Source: a virus. From it: a stretch of DNA of 21,625 nt. The DNA lies in the IMG/VR virus record IMGVR_UViG_3300009695_000024, positions 1 to 21,625 of that record; one strand, 5' to 3'. The notes beneath the pieces are model-generated. The model was not told the DNA's origin. It made no database searches and saw only the letters and a program-made list of their open reading frames with translations. This document shows positions 1-8,153 of this stretch, piece by piece. A program made the translations under genes and the position numbers. Every line of letters starts with the position of its first letter. Position 1 is the stretch's first letter.

Positions 1-165
1 CCAAACTGTCATTCCTAATACTTCGTTTGCCCAATAACTAAACATCGTTGTCACCATTGCTATTGAGGTTGCTACCGTTCCTAAAAACGTAGTCTCCTTG
101 GCTTTTTCTGTGCCTAAAGAAAATATCGGTTTTAAAAAACTGTATTGTTCAAAGACTGTCCACAT
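1..165 (-). CDS. Putative membrane protein, possibly holin (5' part only)
   Basis: The first 55 codons of a minus-strand gene that runs off the left edge of the window. It starts at the ATG at 165, five bases after the stop of the preceding gene, so it belongs to the virion operon. The N-terminus is short and partly charged (FEQYSFLKPIF), and residues about 28-46 (FLGTVATSIAMVTTMFSYW) form one hydrophobic segment long enough to cross the membrane. A small membrane protein after the head and neck genes would fit a holin, but that is inference from position and hydrophobicity. The C-terminal part is missing, so the number of membrane segments is unknown. A tail or hypothetical membrane protein is also possible. 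Confidence 0.5.
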   Translation of the reverse strand, partial: MWTVFEQYSFLKPIFSLGTEKAKETTFLGTVATSIAMVTTMFSYWANEVLGMTVW

Positions 166-170
166 AGCTA

Positions 171-518
171 TTAATTATTGACTCTGTTATGCCAAATTGT
201 GCATCCCAGATTGCCGTTGTAGCTGTTCACAACTTCTCCGGCAAAGGTTTTTACGCGATCTGTAATCACAACTGAGTCGCCAGTCTCAAACAAAACCTCA
301 TTGAATGGCAGTGATACGGTATAATCAGAAATAAATACACCCTCGGTCATTCCGGTACTGCCGGATCGTGATGGGTAATTTCTACATTCGCCTTCAAAAA
401 CATCTACATCAGAAGACGTAGGAGGATTAACATCGGTATTCACAACTACTCTCGTAACCTTTATCCAATGTGGAAATCTTGGATTGAACCCTTCCGTGTT
501 AGTACCTCGCCTGAGCAT
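171..518 (-). CDS. Putative neck / head-closure protein
   Basis: A 115-residue protein of unrecognised family, likely rich in beta strands. Its start overlaps the end of the upstream gene by 20 bases, and the next possible ATG would remove about half of the protein, so the start at 518 is kept. The segment ETGDSVVITDRVKTFAGEVV resembles the small beta-barrel head-closure and adaptor proteins that sit between capsid and tail genes. This is a weak resemblance judged by eye. Position after capsid and connector-like genes supports a role in the neck of the particle. It could equally be a minor tail or decoration protein. Confidence 0.5.
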   Translation of the reverse strand: MLRRGTNTEGFNPRFPHWIKVTRVVVNTDVNPPTSSDVDVFEGECRNYPSRSGSTGMTEGVFISDYTVSLPFNEVLFETGDSVVITDRVKTFAGEVVNSYNGNLGCTIWHNRVNN

Positions 519-1065
519 CTGACTTAACCCCGTTTAATGATGTGAAAATGATAGATGGCATAGTTGCCTCGCCATATTTCTTATAAATTGCATTTGCCTG
601 TGTTCTGATCAATCGCTTATCGGTGATAGATAATGTTCCGCTTGCCTCTTGGTGTGACCATCCGTTATCGCTATCCTTTGCCCCCTGTACTTGCGAGGGG
701 GAATTAACCCCGTACATTAAAGCATCTGCAAAAGCCAGCTCTCTGGTCTGCTGACTGAGAAGTGATACATCTAATCCAATCGCTAATCCACGATCAACTC
801 TGATTTTCATCAAGGCAGCATCAGGTAGTAAATACCCGACACTGGCCTTTAGATACGCCTCAAGCGTAACGATGAAAACAGCAGAAATTACGACATCGCT
901 GTCGGGAGCTTCAAAAACATACGGGTTTGCAACGATAACTTCTTCGCCTCGCAAGAAATGACTGAATGAGGAGGTAGACGCTGCTAACGTCACTTCATCC
1001 CCCATGCTGTGGATTCCTGCGCCTGTGACTACTCCATCACCTATAACTGTAACCTGTACGTTCAT
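499..1065 (-). CDS. Neck/connector-like protein with N-terminal bacterial-repeat domain
   Basis: A 188-residue, two-part protein. Residues about 1-65 look like one divergent InlB-type bacterial repeat: a GDGVVTGAG start, a GDEVTLAAS strand, an NPYVFEAP turn and an SAVF end, the usual order in such repeats. From about residue 68 (TLEAYLKASVGYLL) the protein becomes helical, and an ALMYGVNSP segment and a final helix (LIRTQANAIYKKYGE) are reminiscent of small head-tail connector proteins found after capsid genes in Bacteroidetes phages. The gene follows the capsid gene by 14 bases on the same strand. The repeat domain may be displayed on the virion surface, which is inference. The connector assignment is moderate, and the repeat-domain call is fairly good. 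Confidence 0.55.
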   Translation of the reverse strand: MNVQVTVIGDGVVTGAGIHSMGDEVTLAASTSSFSHFLRGEEVIVANPYVFEAPDSDVVISAVFIVTLEAYLKASVGYLLPDAALMKIRVDRGLAIGLDVSLLSQQTRELAFADALMYGVNSPSQVQGAKDSDNGWSHQEASGTLSITDKRLIRTQANAIYKKYGEATMPSIIFTSLNGVKSDAQARY

Positions 1066-1079
1066 ATCGGCTTATTTGT

Positions 1080-2225
1080 TTATGCAGCAGAAGTGATATC
1101 CAGCATGATGATGTGGTCTGGATTGTTCAGAACCGGAATACCAGTAAACTCAGCAATAAACTCCATCACCTTATGCTTAGCAGATACAGTCTGAAGGATA
1201 GTAATTCTACCATCTTCATAAGTGTAAACAGGTTCAGCAGGATTGTTGAATTTAATTGGAAGAGAAGACTCAACCGATCCGCAAAGTCCAGCAGGACGTA
1301 AAACTACAACACCATCTGCGAAAGATTTCAAAGCGGTATTTACAGTCTTGCGAGTTGCTACATCAAATGTCTGAGCAAAAGAAATCTCATCAACAACTTC
1401 GATAGGAGGCAAACCACGACCAAGAAGGTATTGGCGTACATTATCCTGAGTTACGAAGAATGTAGAAACATTTGCGGCTGCGATACCACCGTTGGTCAAC
1501 TGAATAGCAGTATTATTACGGACAGTTGTGTGCTGCCATATAATATCCCAAGTAGACTGATTCATACGAAGTACGCCGTAAGGTTTGAAATTATCCTTTG
1601 CGTATTTCACGATCATAGCCAAGTCGGCAATAACGTCAGCAGTTGGGTCAGACCAAACTTTTACTACTTTCTTTTTATTGGCAGCAGGAACATTGAAGTC
1701 AAACTCTAATGCGTGAATACCGTCAGGGTTGTTGGTTGCATTGGTTACGAACTTTCCGGTAGATTCAATCTGGAAAGCCATGTAATTCAACTGGCTGTGC
1801 ATACCGCGAAGTAACTTGTCGGTATCGGTAGAGATGATTTTATACAAATCTTCCCAACGTGGAACTACACCAGAGTAGTTAGTAACCAACTGAGCCTGTT
1901 GAATGAAACTTTCTTCGTTAAACTGAATTGCATGACCCATACGAGGCATCTTACCAGTAGAAAGAGAGAAGCTTGAAGGTGCGCGAAGTGGCTTGTCTGC
2001 GTCAAACTCGATGATAGTGGCTTTAGGGGCAACTAAAGAAGTTCCCTGAAGCTGAGTGTAAGTGAAACCTACTTTTGGGATACCCCAATCAAATGCGGAT
2101 TTCCAAGAAGCGTTATCGTAGCGATTGGCAAAGGCGGAATCAATGAATGTTTGCATTGAATCGAAGCCATACTGTCCAAGTGCGCCGTTTACTAAATCGT
2201 AGTAACTTTTGTAATTTGTTTGCAT
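1080..2225 (-). CDS. Major capsid protein (HK97 fold)
   Basis: A 381-residue protein with the size and layout expected of an HK97-fold major capsid protein. A helical N-terminal arm (YYDLVNGALGQYGFDSMQTFI) comes first. A central domain has a long helix (ADVIADLAMIVKYAKDNF) leading into GVLRMNQSTWDIIWQHTTVR, the typical capsid stretch where a residue-finding helix precedes a beta layer. The C-terminal part includes VVVLRPAGLCGSVESSL and ends in strands (EFIAEFTGIPVLNNPDHIIMLDITSA) like the capsid's A-domain. It sits in the usual position after scaffold and decoration genes. No separate N-terminal protease-cleaved delta domain is obvious, fitting the separate scaffold gene. The virion role is well supported; the exact capsid family is not determined. 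Confidence 0.85.
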   Translation of the reverse strand: MQTNYKSYYDLVNGALGQYGFDSMQTFIDSAFANRYDNASWKSAFDWGIPKVGFTYTQLQGTSLVAPKATIIEFDADKPLRAPSSFSLSTGKMPRMGHAIQFNEESFIQQAQLVTNYSGVVPRWEDLYKIISTDTDKLLRGMHSQLNYMAFQIESTGKFVTNATNNPDGIHALEFDFNVPAANKKKVVKVWSDPTADVIADLAMIVKYAKDNFKPYGVLRMNQSTWDIIWQHTTVRNNTAIQLTNGGIAAANVSTFFVTQDNVRQYLLGRGLPPIEVVDEISFAQTFDVATRKTVNTALKSFADGVVVLRPAGLCGSVESSLPIKFNNPAEPVYTYEDGRITILQTVSAKHKVMEFIAEFTGIPVLNNPDHIIMLDITSAA

Positions 2226-2233
2226 AGCTTAGA

Positions 2234-2869
2234 TTAAATTACGTTGTCAAAATAAATATCCGTATGTAGCCGTATGTTCGACTTCATGATAGCAGAAATG
2301 TATGGAATCCTTTTCTCAAATACATAGCCCTTAAATACAGGTGATGCAGTTGCAATGGTATCTCCGGTTTCAATCAAAATCTGACTATAAGTCAAGTGAG
2401 TTGGCTGGCAATAAAGAGCCTGACCTGCTTGTTCCGTTGTTGATGCGGATAGAGCAAGAATTGATCCAACTGCGATTGTGTCACCTGATGCAGTTACGAT
2501 TGTAAAGGTTGATTCACCATCTACGCTATTATCAACAGTGGTTACAGCAAATGCCTTACCTGTTCCCGCAATAGTCGCAGGAGCTAACATCACGATTTTA
2601 CCTGCTTTAATTTCGTGAAGACCATCAGCACGATACACTGTGATTATGGTGTTCGTACTAACTGCCGACGTTGCTTTCACCTTCCATGTAGGAAGAATCT
2701 TAACGCCATTTGCAGATTCGAGACTGCAAGGTGATCCAGCGGGATAGTTTTCACCCTCCACAATTGTGTTCAGTAGCTTGCCTACCCCTACAATTCGCTC
2801 TGGAACGCCTTTCCATACCGGAAAACCAGAACCGTATGTGGCTGTTTTCCTACCGAAAGTATTTCCCAT
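2234..2869 (-). CDS. Putative head fibre / capsid decoration protein
   Basis: A 211-residue protein rich in Thr, Ala, Val and Gly, suggesting mainly beta structure. It has a low-complexity middle (TSAVSTNTIITVYRADG; STFTIVTASGDTIAVGS) and a C-terminal part with SQILIETGDTIATASPVFKGYVF. It lies between scaffold and capsid genes, eight bases upstream of the capsid gene, which is where Bacteroidetes and phi29-like phages carry head-fibre or decoration proteins. No catalytic motif is seen. Its start is preceded by the AT-only stretch TTTTTTAAAAA. An alternative is a minor capsid or capsid-stabilising protein. The structural role is well supported by position and the exact role is inference. Confidence 0.55.
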   Translation of the reverse strand: MGNTFGRKTATYGSGFPVWKGVPERIVGVGKLLNTIVEGENYPAGSPCSLESANGVKILPTWKVKATSAVSTNTIITVYRADGLHEIKAGKIVMLAPATIAGTGKAFAVTTVDNSVDGESTFTIVTASGDTIAVGSILALSASTTEQAGQALYCQPTHLTYSQILIETGDTIATASPVFKGYVFEKRIPYISAIMKSNIRLHTDIYFDNVI

Positions 2870-2928
2870 TTTTTAAAAAATTAAGTTTTATACATTAAAA
2901 ATTTCTTCTGTGTTCGGCGGTGTTTTAC

Positions 2929-3567
2929 TTACGCCTTTGCCTTTCCTAAAAACTTGTCAACAAGATCAACGCCTTTTTTTTGAGCAGCTTCTACCGTAGC
3001 TTTATCACCAAGAGCAGGAATGATCGGAACTGCGCCATCTTTCGAGATGGAGGATTGTAATTCATTGTATTCCGAAAGAGCTAATCCAGAAATCTGTTCG
3101 GCGGTCATGTCATCTTGAATGTCGATTAACTTAATAGCCTTTTTGAGTAGGGTTGAATTAGTTGCTCCTTGTTTTCCAGATATTTCAAGGGCTTTTGTAA
3201 TTAGCTCTTGCTTCGTGGTTGCCTTACGATGCTCAGCATCTTTGTTCTCCAAGCCCGTAATCTTCTCCATTAACGTCTTTAGTAAGGCGGTTGTGGAGTC
3301 GTCGGCTGGGGCTGGAGGATTAACGATAGGTGTTGGTGGATCTGTTGGTCTTTTTACCTTTGATGAATCTATCTCGGACTGCATCACCGCTAAGAGTGGT
3401 CTATAAATTTCCACTTCTGCTTTGATTGCCGTCTGTAAATTCTCAGGCTCAATAGTCCCTGCTGAAAGCCTTACTTCTATTGCATTGACTATTTTTTCGA
3501 TTGATTCTAGCTTTAAACCGTACTGCAAATAAGCACTTTTTACCGCCGCTTGGATCTCTGCTTTCAT
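2929..3567 (-). CDS. Capsid scaffold protein
   Basis: A 212-residue, highly charged and mostly helical protein, expected to guide capsid assembly and then leave the shell. The N-terminal 75 residues are helical. Residues about 75-90 are a Pro-rich linker (RPTDPPTPIVNPPAPAD). A Glu/Lys-rich helical region (LLKTLMEKITGLENKDAEHRK) follows, likely a coiled coil. The basic C-terminal end (VDLVDKFLGKAKA) is like the capsid-binding tails of scaffolds. It is the first gene of the leftward virion operon, 38 bases from its predicted transcription start, and lies two genes before the capsid gene. No serine-protease motif is seen, so no maturation protease is fused to it. Confidence 0.7.
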   Translation of the reverse strand: MKAEIQAAVKSAYLQYGLKLESIEKIVNAIEVRLSAGTIEPENLQTAIKAEVEIYRPLLAVMQSEIDSSKVKRPTDPPTPIVNPPAPADDSTTALLKTLMEKITGLENKDAEHRKATTKQELITKALEISGKQGATNSTLLKKAIKLIDIQDDMTAEQISGLALSEYNELQSSISKDGAVPIIPALGDKATVEAAQKKGVDLVDKFLGKAKA

Positions 3568-3611
3568 TTTAATTGCTATTATAAATATTTGTTAGTAGCA
3601 TGAATTATGGA

Positions 3612-3642
3612 CAAAGATAATTAAAAAATCCGAATTACCAAA
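3612..3642 (-). promoter_or_regulatory. Bacteroidetes-type promoter of the virion operon
   Basis: Read on the minus strand, TTTG at 3642-3639 is followed by exactly 19 bases and then TATCTTTG at 3619-3612. This matches the -33 TTTG and -7 TANNTTTG boxes used by the Bacteroidetes primary sigma factor. Transcription would begin near 3605, about 38 bases before the scaffold start. Confidence 0.8.
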
Positions 3643-3666
3643 TTTCGTTTTTAACGACGCAAGATA

Positions 3667-3697
3667 ATTGCAATTGTACTAAATTTTATTATCTTTG
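3667..3697 (+). promoter_or_regulatory. Bacteroidetes-type promoter of the terminase-portal operon
   Basis: ATTG at 3667-3670, a 19-base spacer, then TATCTTTG at 3690-3697 on the plus strand. The -7 box is a perfect TANNTTTG match and the -33 box differs by one base. The terminase ATG follows 23 bases after the -7 box. It is divergent from the virion-operon promoter, with about 25 bases between the two -33 boxes, so one bound protein could affect both. Confidence 0.78.
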
Positions 3698-3720
3698 CCT
3701 ATTAAAATCTATTTGACTTT

Positions 3721-5292
3721 ATGCAGGAGTACATCCTATCGCCATCAGGAAAGAAATATTACACTAATGAATATGTGGAGTCTCTGCGTGAAGCCAATTT
3801 AAAGCTTCCGGCGGGCGCACAGATGTTTAACTTTATTCCACAAGAAGGTTTTCAAGAAAAGTGCTTAATATCTGAGGCTGACATCATGATAATCGGAGGT
3901 AAGCGCGGAGGCGGGAAATCGAGGGTGATGAATATGATGCCTCTATATAATATTGGGGTGGTAGGTTTCAATGCTAATAGATTCAGGAAGGAAGAGGAAG
4001 ACTGTCGAGATGGTATATATAAGGATGGCGTTGATTTATACCGAGGGTTTGGAAATATTACTGACCTTACAATAAAGTTTAGTAACGGTGATTCATACAT
4101 AGACTTTGGGCATCTTCAAAACGAGAAGGAGATTGACCGTCGATTCAGGGGCAGACAGATGCCGGACATCGGGATAGATGAGTTAAGTCAATTACAGGAA
4201 GCGACATTCTTTACTTTGCTTGGTTCTAATCGTAACACATTAGGAATCAAGAATAAATTTATCGCATCAACTAATCCAGTAGGCGATTTGCACTGGTTAT
4301 ATCAACTTGTAAGCTGGTACATAAATCCGATAACACACAAAGTAATTCCTGAACGCTCTGGCGTTATTCGCTACTTCTATCGTCACGGAAAGAAGCTATC
4401 AGATATAATCTGGGGCGATAGCAGAGAGGAAGTATACTTAAAGGCAAGTGGTTACATTGATGCTATTTACGATAAGTCATTGGAGGGGCAAGTAGATAAG
4501 CTGAATCTTATTGTGTCCTTTACGTTTATTGAAGGACAACTCAGCGAAAATAAAATTCTTAATAAAAAGGATGATAACTATTTAGGTAGACTTGCTACTC
4601 AGGGAGCAGAAGAAGCATATAGGGCAATCAACGGAATTTGGGAAAATAAGGAGTCATCGTTTGGCTTAGTTTCTTACGAGGACTTTGAGAATATGTTTGA
4701 TAATAATAATCAAGGCGGAGTTGGGTTTAGGTGCGCCAGTGCTGATGTTGCGTTGTCTGGGGATTATTTTGAAATGTTTGCCTTCGAGGACAAGCATGTT
4801 GTAGATTGGGAGGCATTTACCAATGTAAAAAGCAATGATGCTATCATGCTGGTAAGAAAGTTTCTCGACAAAAATAGTATTCGCGAGGAGAATTTTACCT
4901 ATGACGGAAACGGAATTGGATTATTTTTAGAGGGATTTTTCAAAAAATCAAAAAAGTTTTTAAATAATGAATCTGCATCTAATCCTAAGATGTGGGGAAA
5001 TCAGAAGTCTGAATGTGCAGAGAGGTTTATTAAAGCTATCGAAAAAGGAGAATACAGCTTTGATAAAAATGTACTAAACAAAGAAATCGGAGGCATGACG
5101 CTTAAAGAGAAATTACATCAACAGCGTCCGGCATTACGAAGGAAAGATATTGATAGTGGGAAATTTGAGATAATAAAAAAATCACAAATGAAGCAAGAAA
5201 TAGGACACTCCCCCGACACGCTCGAAGCCCTATTTATGCGAGAAGTATTCAGCAGTAAAAAAAGGGGGTTTTCAAATAGTGGATTATTATAA
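3721..5292 (+). CDS. terL: Terminase large subunit
   Basis: A 523-residue packaging motor: an ATPase that drives DNA into the prohead through the portal, plus a nuclease that cuts the concatemer. In the N-terminal ATPase domain, Walker A is GGKRGGGKS at about 59-67, Walker B is MPDIGIDEL at about 147-155 with D153-E154 as the acidic pair, and the coupling motif is STNP at about 183-186. The C-terminal RNase H-like nuclease shows three candidate metal-binding Asp residues: D342 (ASADVALSGD), D395 (FTYDGNGIG) and D499 (GHSPDTLEAL). The length is normal for the family and nothing seems broken. It is first in its operon. No small terminase subunit is recognised in this window. Confidence 0.93.
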   Translation: MQEYILSPSGKKYYTNEYVESLREANLKLPAGAQMFNFIPQEGFQEKCLISEADIMIIGGKRGGGKSRVMNMMPLYNIGVVGFNANRFRKEEEDCRDGIYKDGVDLYRGFGNITDLTIKFSNGDSYIDFGHLQNEKEIDRRFRGRQMPDIGIDELSQLQEATFFTLLGSNRNTLGIKNKFIASTNPVGDLHWLYQLVSWYINPITHKVIPERSGVIRYFYRHGKKLSDIIWGDSREEVYLKASGYIDAIYDKSLEGQVDKLNLIVSFTFIEGQLSENKILNKKDDNYLGRLATQGAEEAYRAINGIWENKESSFGLVSYEDFENMFDNNNQGGVGFRCASADVALSGDYFEMFAFEDKHVVDWEAFTNVKSNDAIMLVRKFLDKNSIREENFTYDGNGIGLFLEGFFKKSKKFLNNESASNPKMWGNQKSECAERFIKAIEKGEYSFDKNVLNKEIGGMTLKEKLHQQRPALRRKDIDSGKFEIIKKSQMKQEIGHSPDTLEALFMREVFSSKKRGFSNSGLL

Positions 5293-5310
5293 ATTTTAAA
5301 AAGAGAAGAG

Positions 5311-5703
5311 ATGGAAGCAGCAGAATTTAGAACAGGAAATTTGATTTATTCAAGAGATGGATCTATTAAAGTGATAGATGTCATTAATGCCACTACAAAT
5401 AAATTGGAGTTTGATGATAGTGATGATGATTATAGTATATATGATTGTAATCCAATTCCACTAACCGACGATTTGTTTGATAAATTTGGATTCAAAAAAG
5501 GATATTCAGAATATCACAAACTTAATTATTGGTGGATGACTGGATTTAAATTCCTTATAAGGGATCAGGGAAACGGAGAATATACGCCTTGCACTCACGC
5601 AAATTTCCTATATTCAGCAGCACCGAGATTCAAATATGTGCATAAATTACAGAACTTCTATCATGCGTTTAAGGACGAAGAATTAATACTTAATAATAAC
5701 TAA
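5311..5703 (+). CDS. Conserved small protein of Bacteroidetes and their phages
   Basis: A 130-residue protein of unknown function. It has the layout of a small protein common in Bacteroidetes genomes and mobile elements: an FRTGNLIY start (usually ELRIGNYV), a CNPIPLTDDLFDKFGF core (usually PIPLTEEWLLKFGF), and a KYVHKLQNFYHAFKDEELIL end (usually YVHQLQNLYFALTGEEL). The resemblance is clear to me but from memory. It sits 18 bases after the terminase and one base before the portal, so it is translated with packaging genes, although elsewhere the family is not tied to packaging. The family is best regarded as a Bacteroidetes marker rather than a functional clue. Confidence 0.75.
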   Translation: MEAAEFRTGNLIYSRDGSIKVIDVINATTNKLEFDDSDDDYSIYDCNPIPLTDDLFDKFGFKKGYSEYHKLNYWWMTGFKFLIRDQGNGEYTPCTHANFLYSAAPRFKYVHKLQNFYHAFKDEELILNNN

Positions 5704-5704
5704 A

Positions 5705-7216
5705 ATGGCAACAACAAAAACAGTCGATGAAATTTTACTGAAGAAGCCCTTCCGTAGAGCTGCCCCAAGCGTAAACTGGCATCCGGCATCAACTATGGGA
5801 GAATCTGCACCAGTAATGCTTCCGAGGCAATTATGGGCGCAGGTAACGCAGGATCAATTTCTGACTGAGTATGATCCGGCAGGACATAAGATTAATGACC
5901 AGTTCTATTATGCTGATAGGGTCAAGTCGGACTCGACCGGACAGAGGTATATTCATTTTGTAGAGCGTGTCAGTCTGCCAATGCAGCAGACTATTGTTAC
6001 GAAACAAATGGCGCATCTTTCCGGCAATTACGTGCAGTTTGTGGATAGCAACCCACTTCCAACAGAAGCACAGAAAAATTCATTGATAGAATTTAAGCAA
6101 GGCTGGATCAACAAAAACATGGAGGTCGCAATGCATGAGTTCTTCGAGATGGAAAAGATTACCGGAGATTCGGCTTTGTGCGGATATATTCACGAGGGTG
6201 AGTTCGGATGGCGCACTTTCGGTTATCGCAATGGAGAAATACTTTATCCTCACTACGACAACATAACCGGAAAGCTCAATCTGTTTGCGAGAAGGTATAT
6301 GCAGAATGAAGTTGAGTATGTGGATGTTTGGGATAAGAAATACATGACTACCTACACCCGACAGAAAGGGTGGATGGCTAAGGTGTCAAAAGTAATTGGA
6401 GGTGATGGGTGGAATGTAGATGCACGCGCACCTCATGGGTTCGATTTCGTACCGATCTCTTATAAAAGGGATGATATGGGTGCTTGTTGGTCAAATGTTC
6501 AGGACTGTATTGATAAGTTCGAATTGGCAGTATCTCAGCTCTGTGAAAATAATAAAGCATATGCCTTTAGAATCATGTTTATCAAAGGCGATGGAGATAT
6601 TCAGAAAGATGCAGACGGGATGCCATCGGTTATTATTGGTGACAAGGATTCTAATGCAAAGTTTTTGGAGAAGGCGGATGCTTCTACATCATTCGAGCTT
6701 CAACTGAAAATATTAGAGAAATACATTTTGATGGGTAGTTTTACGGTTCTTCCTCCTGAGGTTAAGGGCGGCGACCTTCCGGGAGTTACGATCAAATTAC
6801 TCTATTCTCCAGCGGTCGAAAAAAGTATGGAGGACTCGATGCACTGGAATCAGGCTTTGGATGACGTGGTTTCAATATTTAAGTTTGGATTCGGAGTTGA
6901 GACACGCAAGTCTGCACAGTTCAATAACCTTGCAGTAAGGGGGGAGATTATTCCTTATGTTCATCAGAATATGGCAGAAAAAGCCCAAATACTTGCTCAG
7001 GGAGTAACTATGGGAGTCATGTCGGCAGAGACGGCAGCCCCACAATACCCAGATGCTGCCAACGATGAATTTGCGAGACTTACAAAACAAAACGAAGCAG
7101 AGTTTGCCAGAGAAACAGCAAGCGCAGAAGCTGCGGTAGCTATCAAGGCTAAAAATGCCACTAAAGCATCGGGTATGAATCAAAATAATAAAAACAGAAA
7201 AGATGCAGGTATTTAA
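5705..7216 (+). CDS. Portal protein
   Basis: A 503-residue portal protein, expected to form the dodecameric ring at the capsid vertex through which the terminase pumps DNA. It has the long alpha/beta body usual for portals, with a stem-like stretch in the middle (FDFVPISYKRDDMGACWSNVQDCIDKFELAVSQLCENNKAYAF). The segment GGDLPGVTIKLLYSPAVEKSMEDS is followed by a helical region with a predicted tunnel-loop helix. The last about 50 residues are a charged Ala/Glu/Lys-rich tail. Its position directly after the terminase supports the call. The start is one base after the preceding stop. The family resembles SPP1 gp6-like portals of Bacteroidetes phages, judged by eye. Confidence 0.85.
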   Translation: MATTKTVDEILLKKPFRRAAPSVNWHPASTMGESAPVMLPRQLWAQVTQDQFLTEYDPAGHKINDQFYYADRVKSDSTGQRYIHFVERVSLPMQQTIVTKQMAHLSGNYVQFVDSNPLPTEAQKNSLIEFKQGWINKNMEVAMHEFFEMEKITGDSALCGYIHEGEFGWRTFGYRNGEILYPHYDNITGKLNLFARRYMQNEVEYVDVWDKKYMTTYTRQKGWMAKVSKVIGGDGWNVDARAPHGFDFVPISYKRDDMGACWSNVQDCIDKFELAVSQLCENNKAYAFRIMFIKGDGDIQKDADGMPSVIIGDKDSNAKFLEKADASTSFELQLKILEKYILMGSFTVLPPEVKGGDLPGVTIKLLYSPAVEKSMEDSMHWNQALDDVVSIFKFGFGVETRKSAQFNNLAVRGEIIPYVHQNMAEKAQILAQGVTMGVMSAETAAPQYPDAANDEFARLTKQNEAEFARETASAEAAVAIKAKNATKASGMNQNNKNRKDAGI

Positions 7217-7670
7217 TACACAACCACCGGAAGCCAGATTCGTACTAGAGCATATACAACAGGCTTTTCTTGGCGAGGAGGTTCCGATAACATGTGCGTT
7301 CAATGAATACGCAATTGCCAAGGCTCAACGCATTTCAGGTCAAGTAGATTATGTGGCTGTAAAATGGGATTTCTCTCTCTATGTGCCTCGGATCGTGTTT
7401 GATCCAAAATGCTTTAATGGGACTATTGTGAAGCTGCTCTGCTTGTATGTATACAGTAAGGTTGCGGAGATAGTAAAGCCGCCAGAACCAAAGCGAGTAG
7501 ACGCATTCTTTTCTAAATCACCCAGCAAAATGACGGGGGAGGAGCTGAAGTTTGAGCTTCGTATGATACACGGCCTTTCGGATGAGAAGGTTGCGGAATA
7601 TAAATCCATGCCATCGAGAGTTGCGAAAGTAATAGAGATGAGAAAAATAGCAGATAATGGAAGAAAATAG
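7203..7670 (+). CDS. Unknown protein following the portal
   Basis: A 155-residue protein that I do not recognise. It overlaps the end of the portal gene by 14 bases and the next gene by 14 bases, so it is translationally linked to both. The N-terminal half has short strands and helices (VLEHIQQAFLGEEVPITCAFNEYAIAKAQ), and the C-terminal half is charged and helical (KMTGEELKFELRMIHGLSDEKVAEYK). No signal peptide, membrane segment or catalytic motif is visible. Position suggests a minor head or packaging-related protein. A head-maturation protease would be expected near here in many phages, but no serine-protease triad or HExxH is seen. Confidence 0.6.
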   Translation: MQVFNTQPPEARFVLEHIQQAFLGEEVPITCAFNEYAIAKAQRISGQVDYVAVKWDFSLYVPRIVFDPKCFNGTIVKLLCLYVYSKVAEIVKPPEPKRVDAFFSKSPSKMTGEELKFELRMIHGLSDEKVAEYKSMPSRVAKVIEMRKIADNGRK

Positions 7671-8109
7671 CAGACTAACACTCGAAAACGCATTTGTCAC
7701 ATACAAAAAGGTGCTTACGCCAGAGGGAATCAAATCCATAACGCATCTTAGTAGGTGGGAAAGTGACAAGCCAAAGCCGGATCAATTTATTGTCTTCTCG
7801 ATTCGCACAAGCTCGTCGGTCGTGATGAGGTTGTATCAGCACTCAGATCGGTACTATAAAGGGAAGGTTCAGCTTCTTACCGACCAAATTATAAACGAAT
7901 ATATTGACATTCACAAGGACGACCCTATGTTAACTACCTATATAGGTGAGAATAAAGGGAAGAAGGATGTAGATAGGTGTTATAAGTACAATCTTCAAAT
8001 TCGCAAATCCACGCTGGATAGACTCAATGAAATGGCAGAAGATTTTCAAGAACCTAAAGCGAGTATAGCAAAAGCTGCGCTGAGAATTTGGATACTTGGG
8101 CTGAAGTAA
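7657..8109 (+). CDS. Unknown protein with C-terminal ribbon-helix-helix-like segment
   Basis: A 150-residue protein ending the plus-strand operon. The first about 105 residues are not recognised. The last about 40 (YNLQIRKSTLDRLNEMAEDF, then a SIAKAALRIWILGLK helix) have the strand-helix-helix pattern of ribbon-helix-helix DNA-binding proteins, with the short strand YNLQIR before two helices. If so it could be a small terminase-like DNA-recognition subunit or a regulator of the packaging operon; the window has no other candidate for a small terminase. That is a hypothesis only. Its start overlaps the previous gene by 14 bases and a terminator follows six bases after the stop. Confidence 0.6.
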   Translation: MEENSRLTLENAFVTYKKVLTPEGIKSITHLSRWESDKPKPDQFIVFSIRTSSSVVMRLYQHSDRYYKGKVQLLTDQIINEYIDIHKDDPMLTTYIGENKGKKDVDRCYKYNLQIRKSTLDRLNEMAEDFQEPKASIAKAALRIWILGLK

Positions 8110-8114
8110 AAATA

Positions 8115-8144
8115 AACCCCGTCAGTTAATTGGCGGGGTTTTTT
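8115..8144 (+). terminator. Rho-independent terminator of the plus-strand operon
   Basis: A 9-bp stem (8115-8123 with 8132-8140, one T-G pair) closes an 8-base loop and is followed by a T run to 8144. It starts five bases after the last plus-strand stop codon. In the other direction the stem is followed by TTTATTTTTA, so it may also stop the leftward HNH transcript that arrives from 8154. Confidence 0.85.
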
Positions 8145-8153
8145 GTCCCAATT

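Noticed and set aside
1009-1709. Plus-strand frames opposite the capsid gene
   Set aside because: They are antisense shadows of a well-supported capsid gene and have no family resemblance or promoter.
6872-7321. Minus-strand 149-residue frame opposite the portal gene end
   Set aside because: It is a Cys/Ser-rich shadow of the portal gene and its neighbour with no promoter on that strand.
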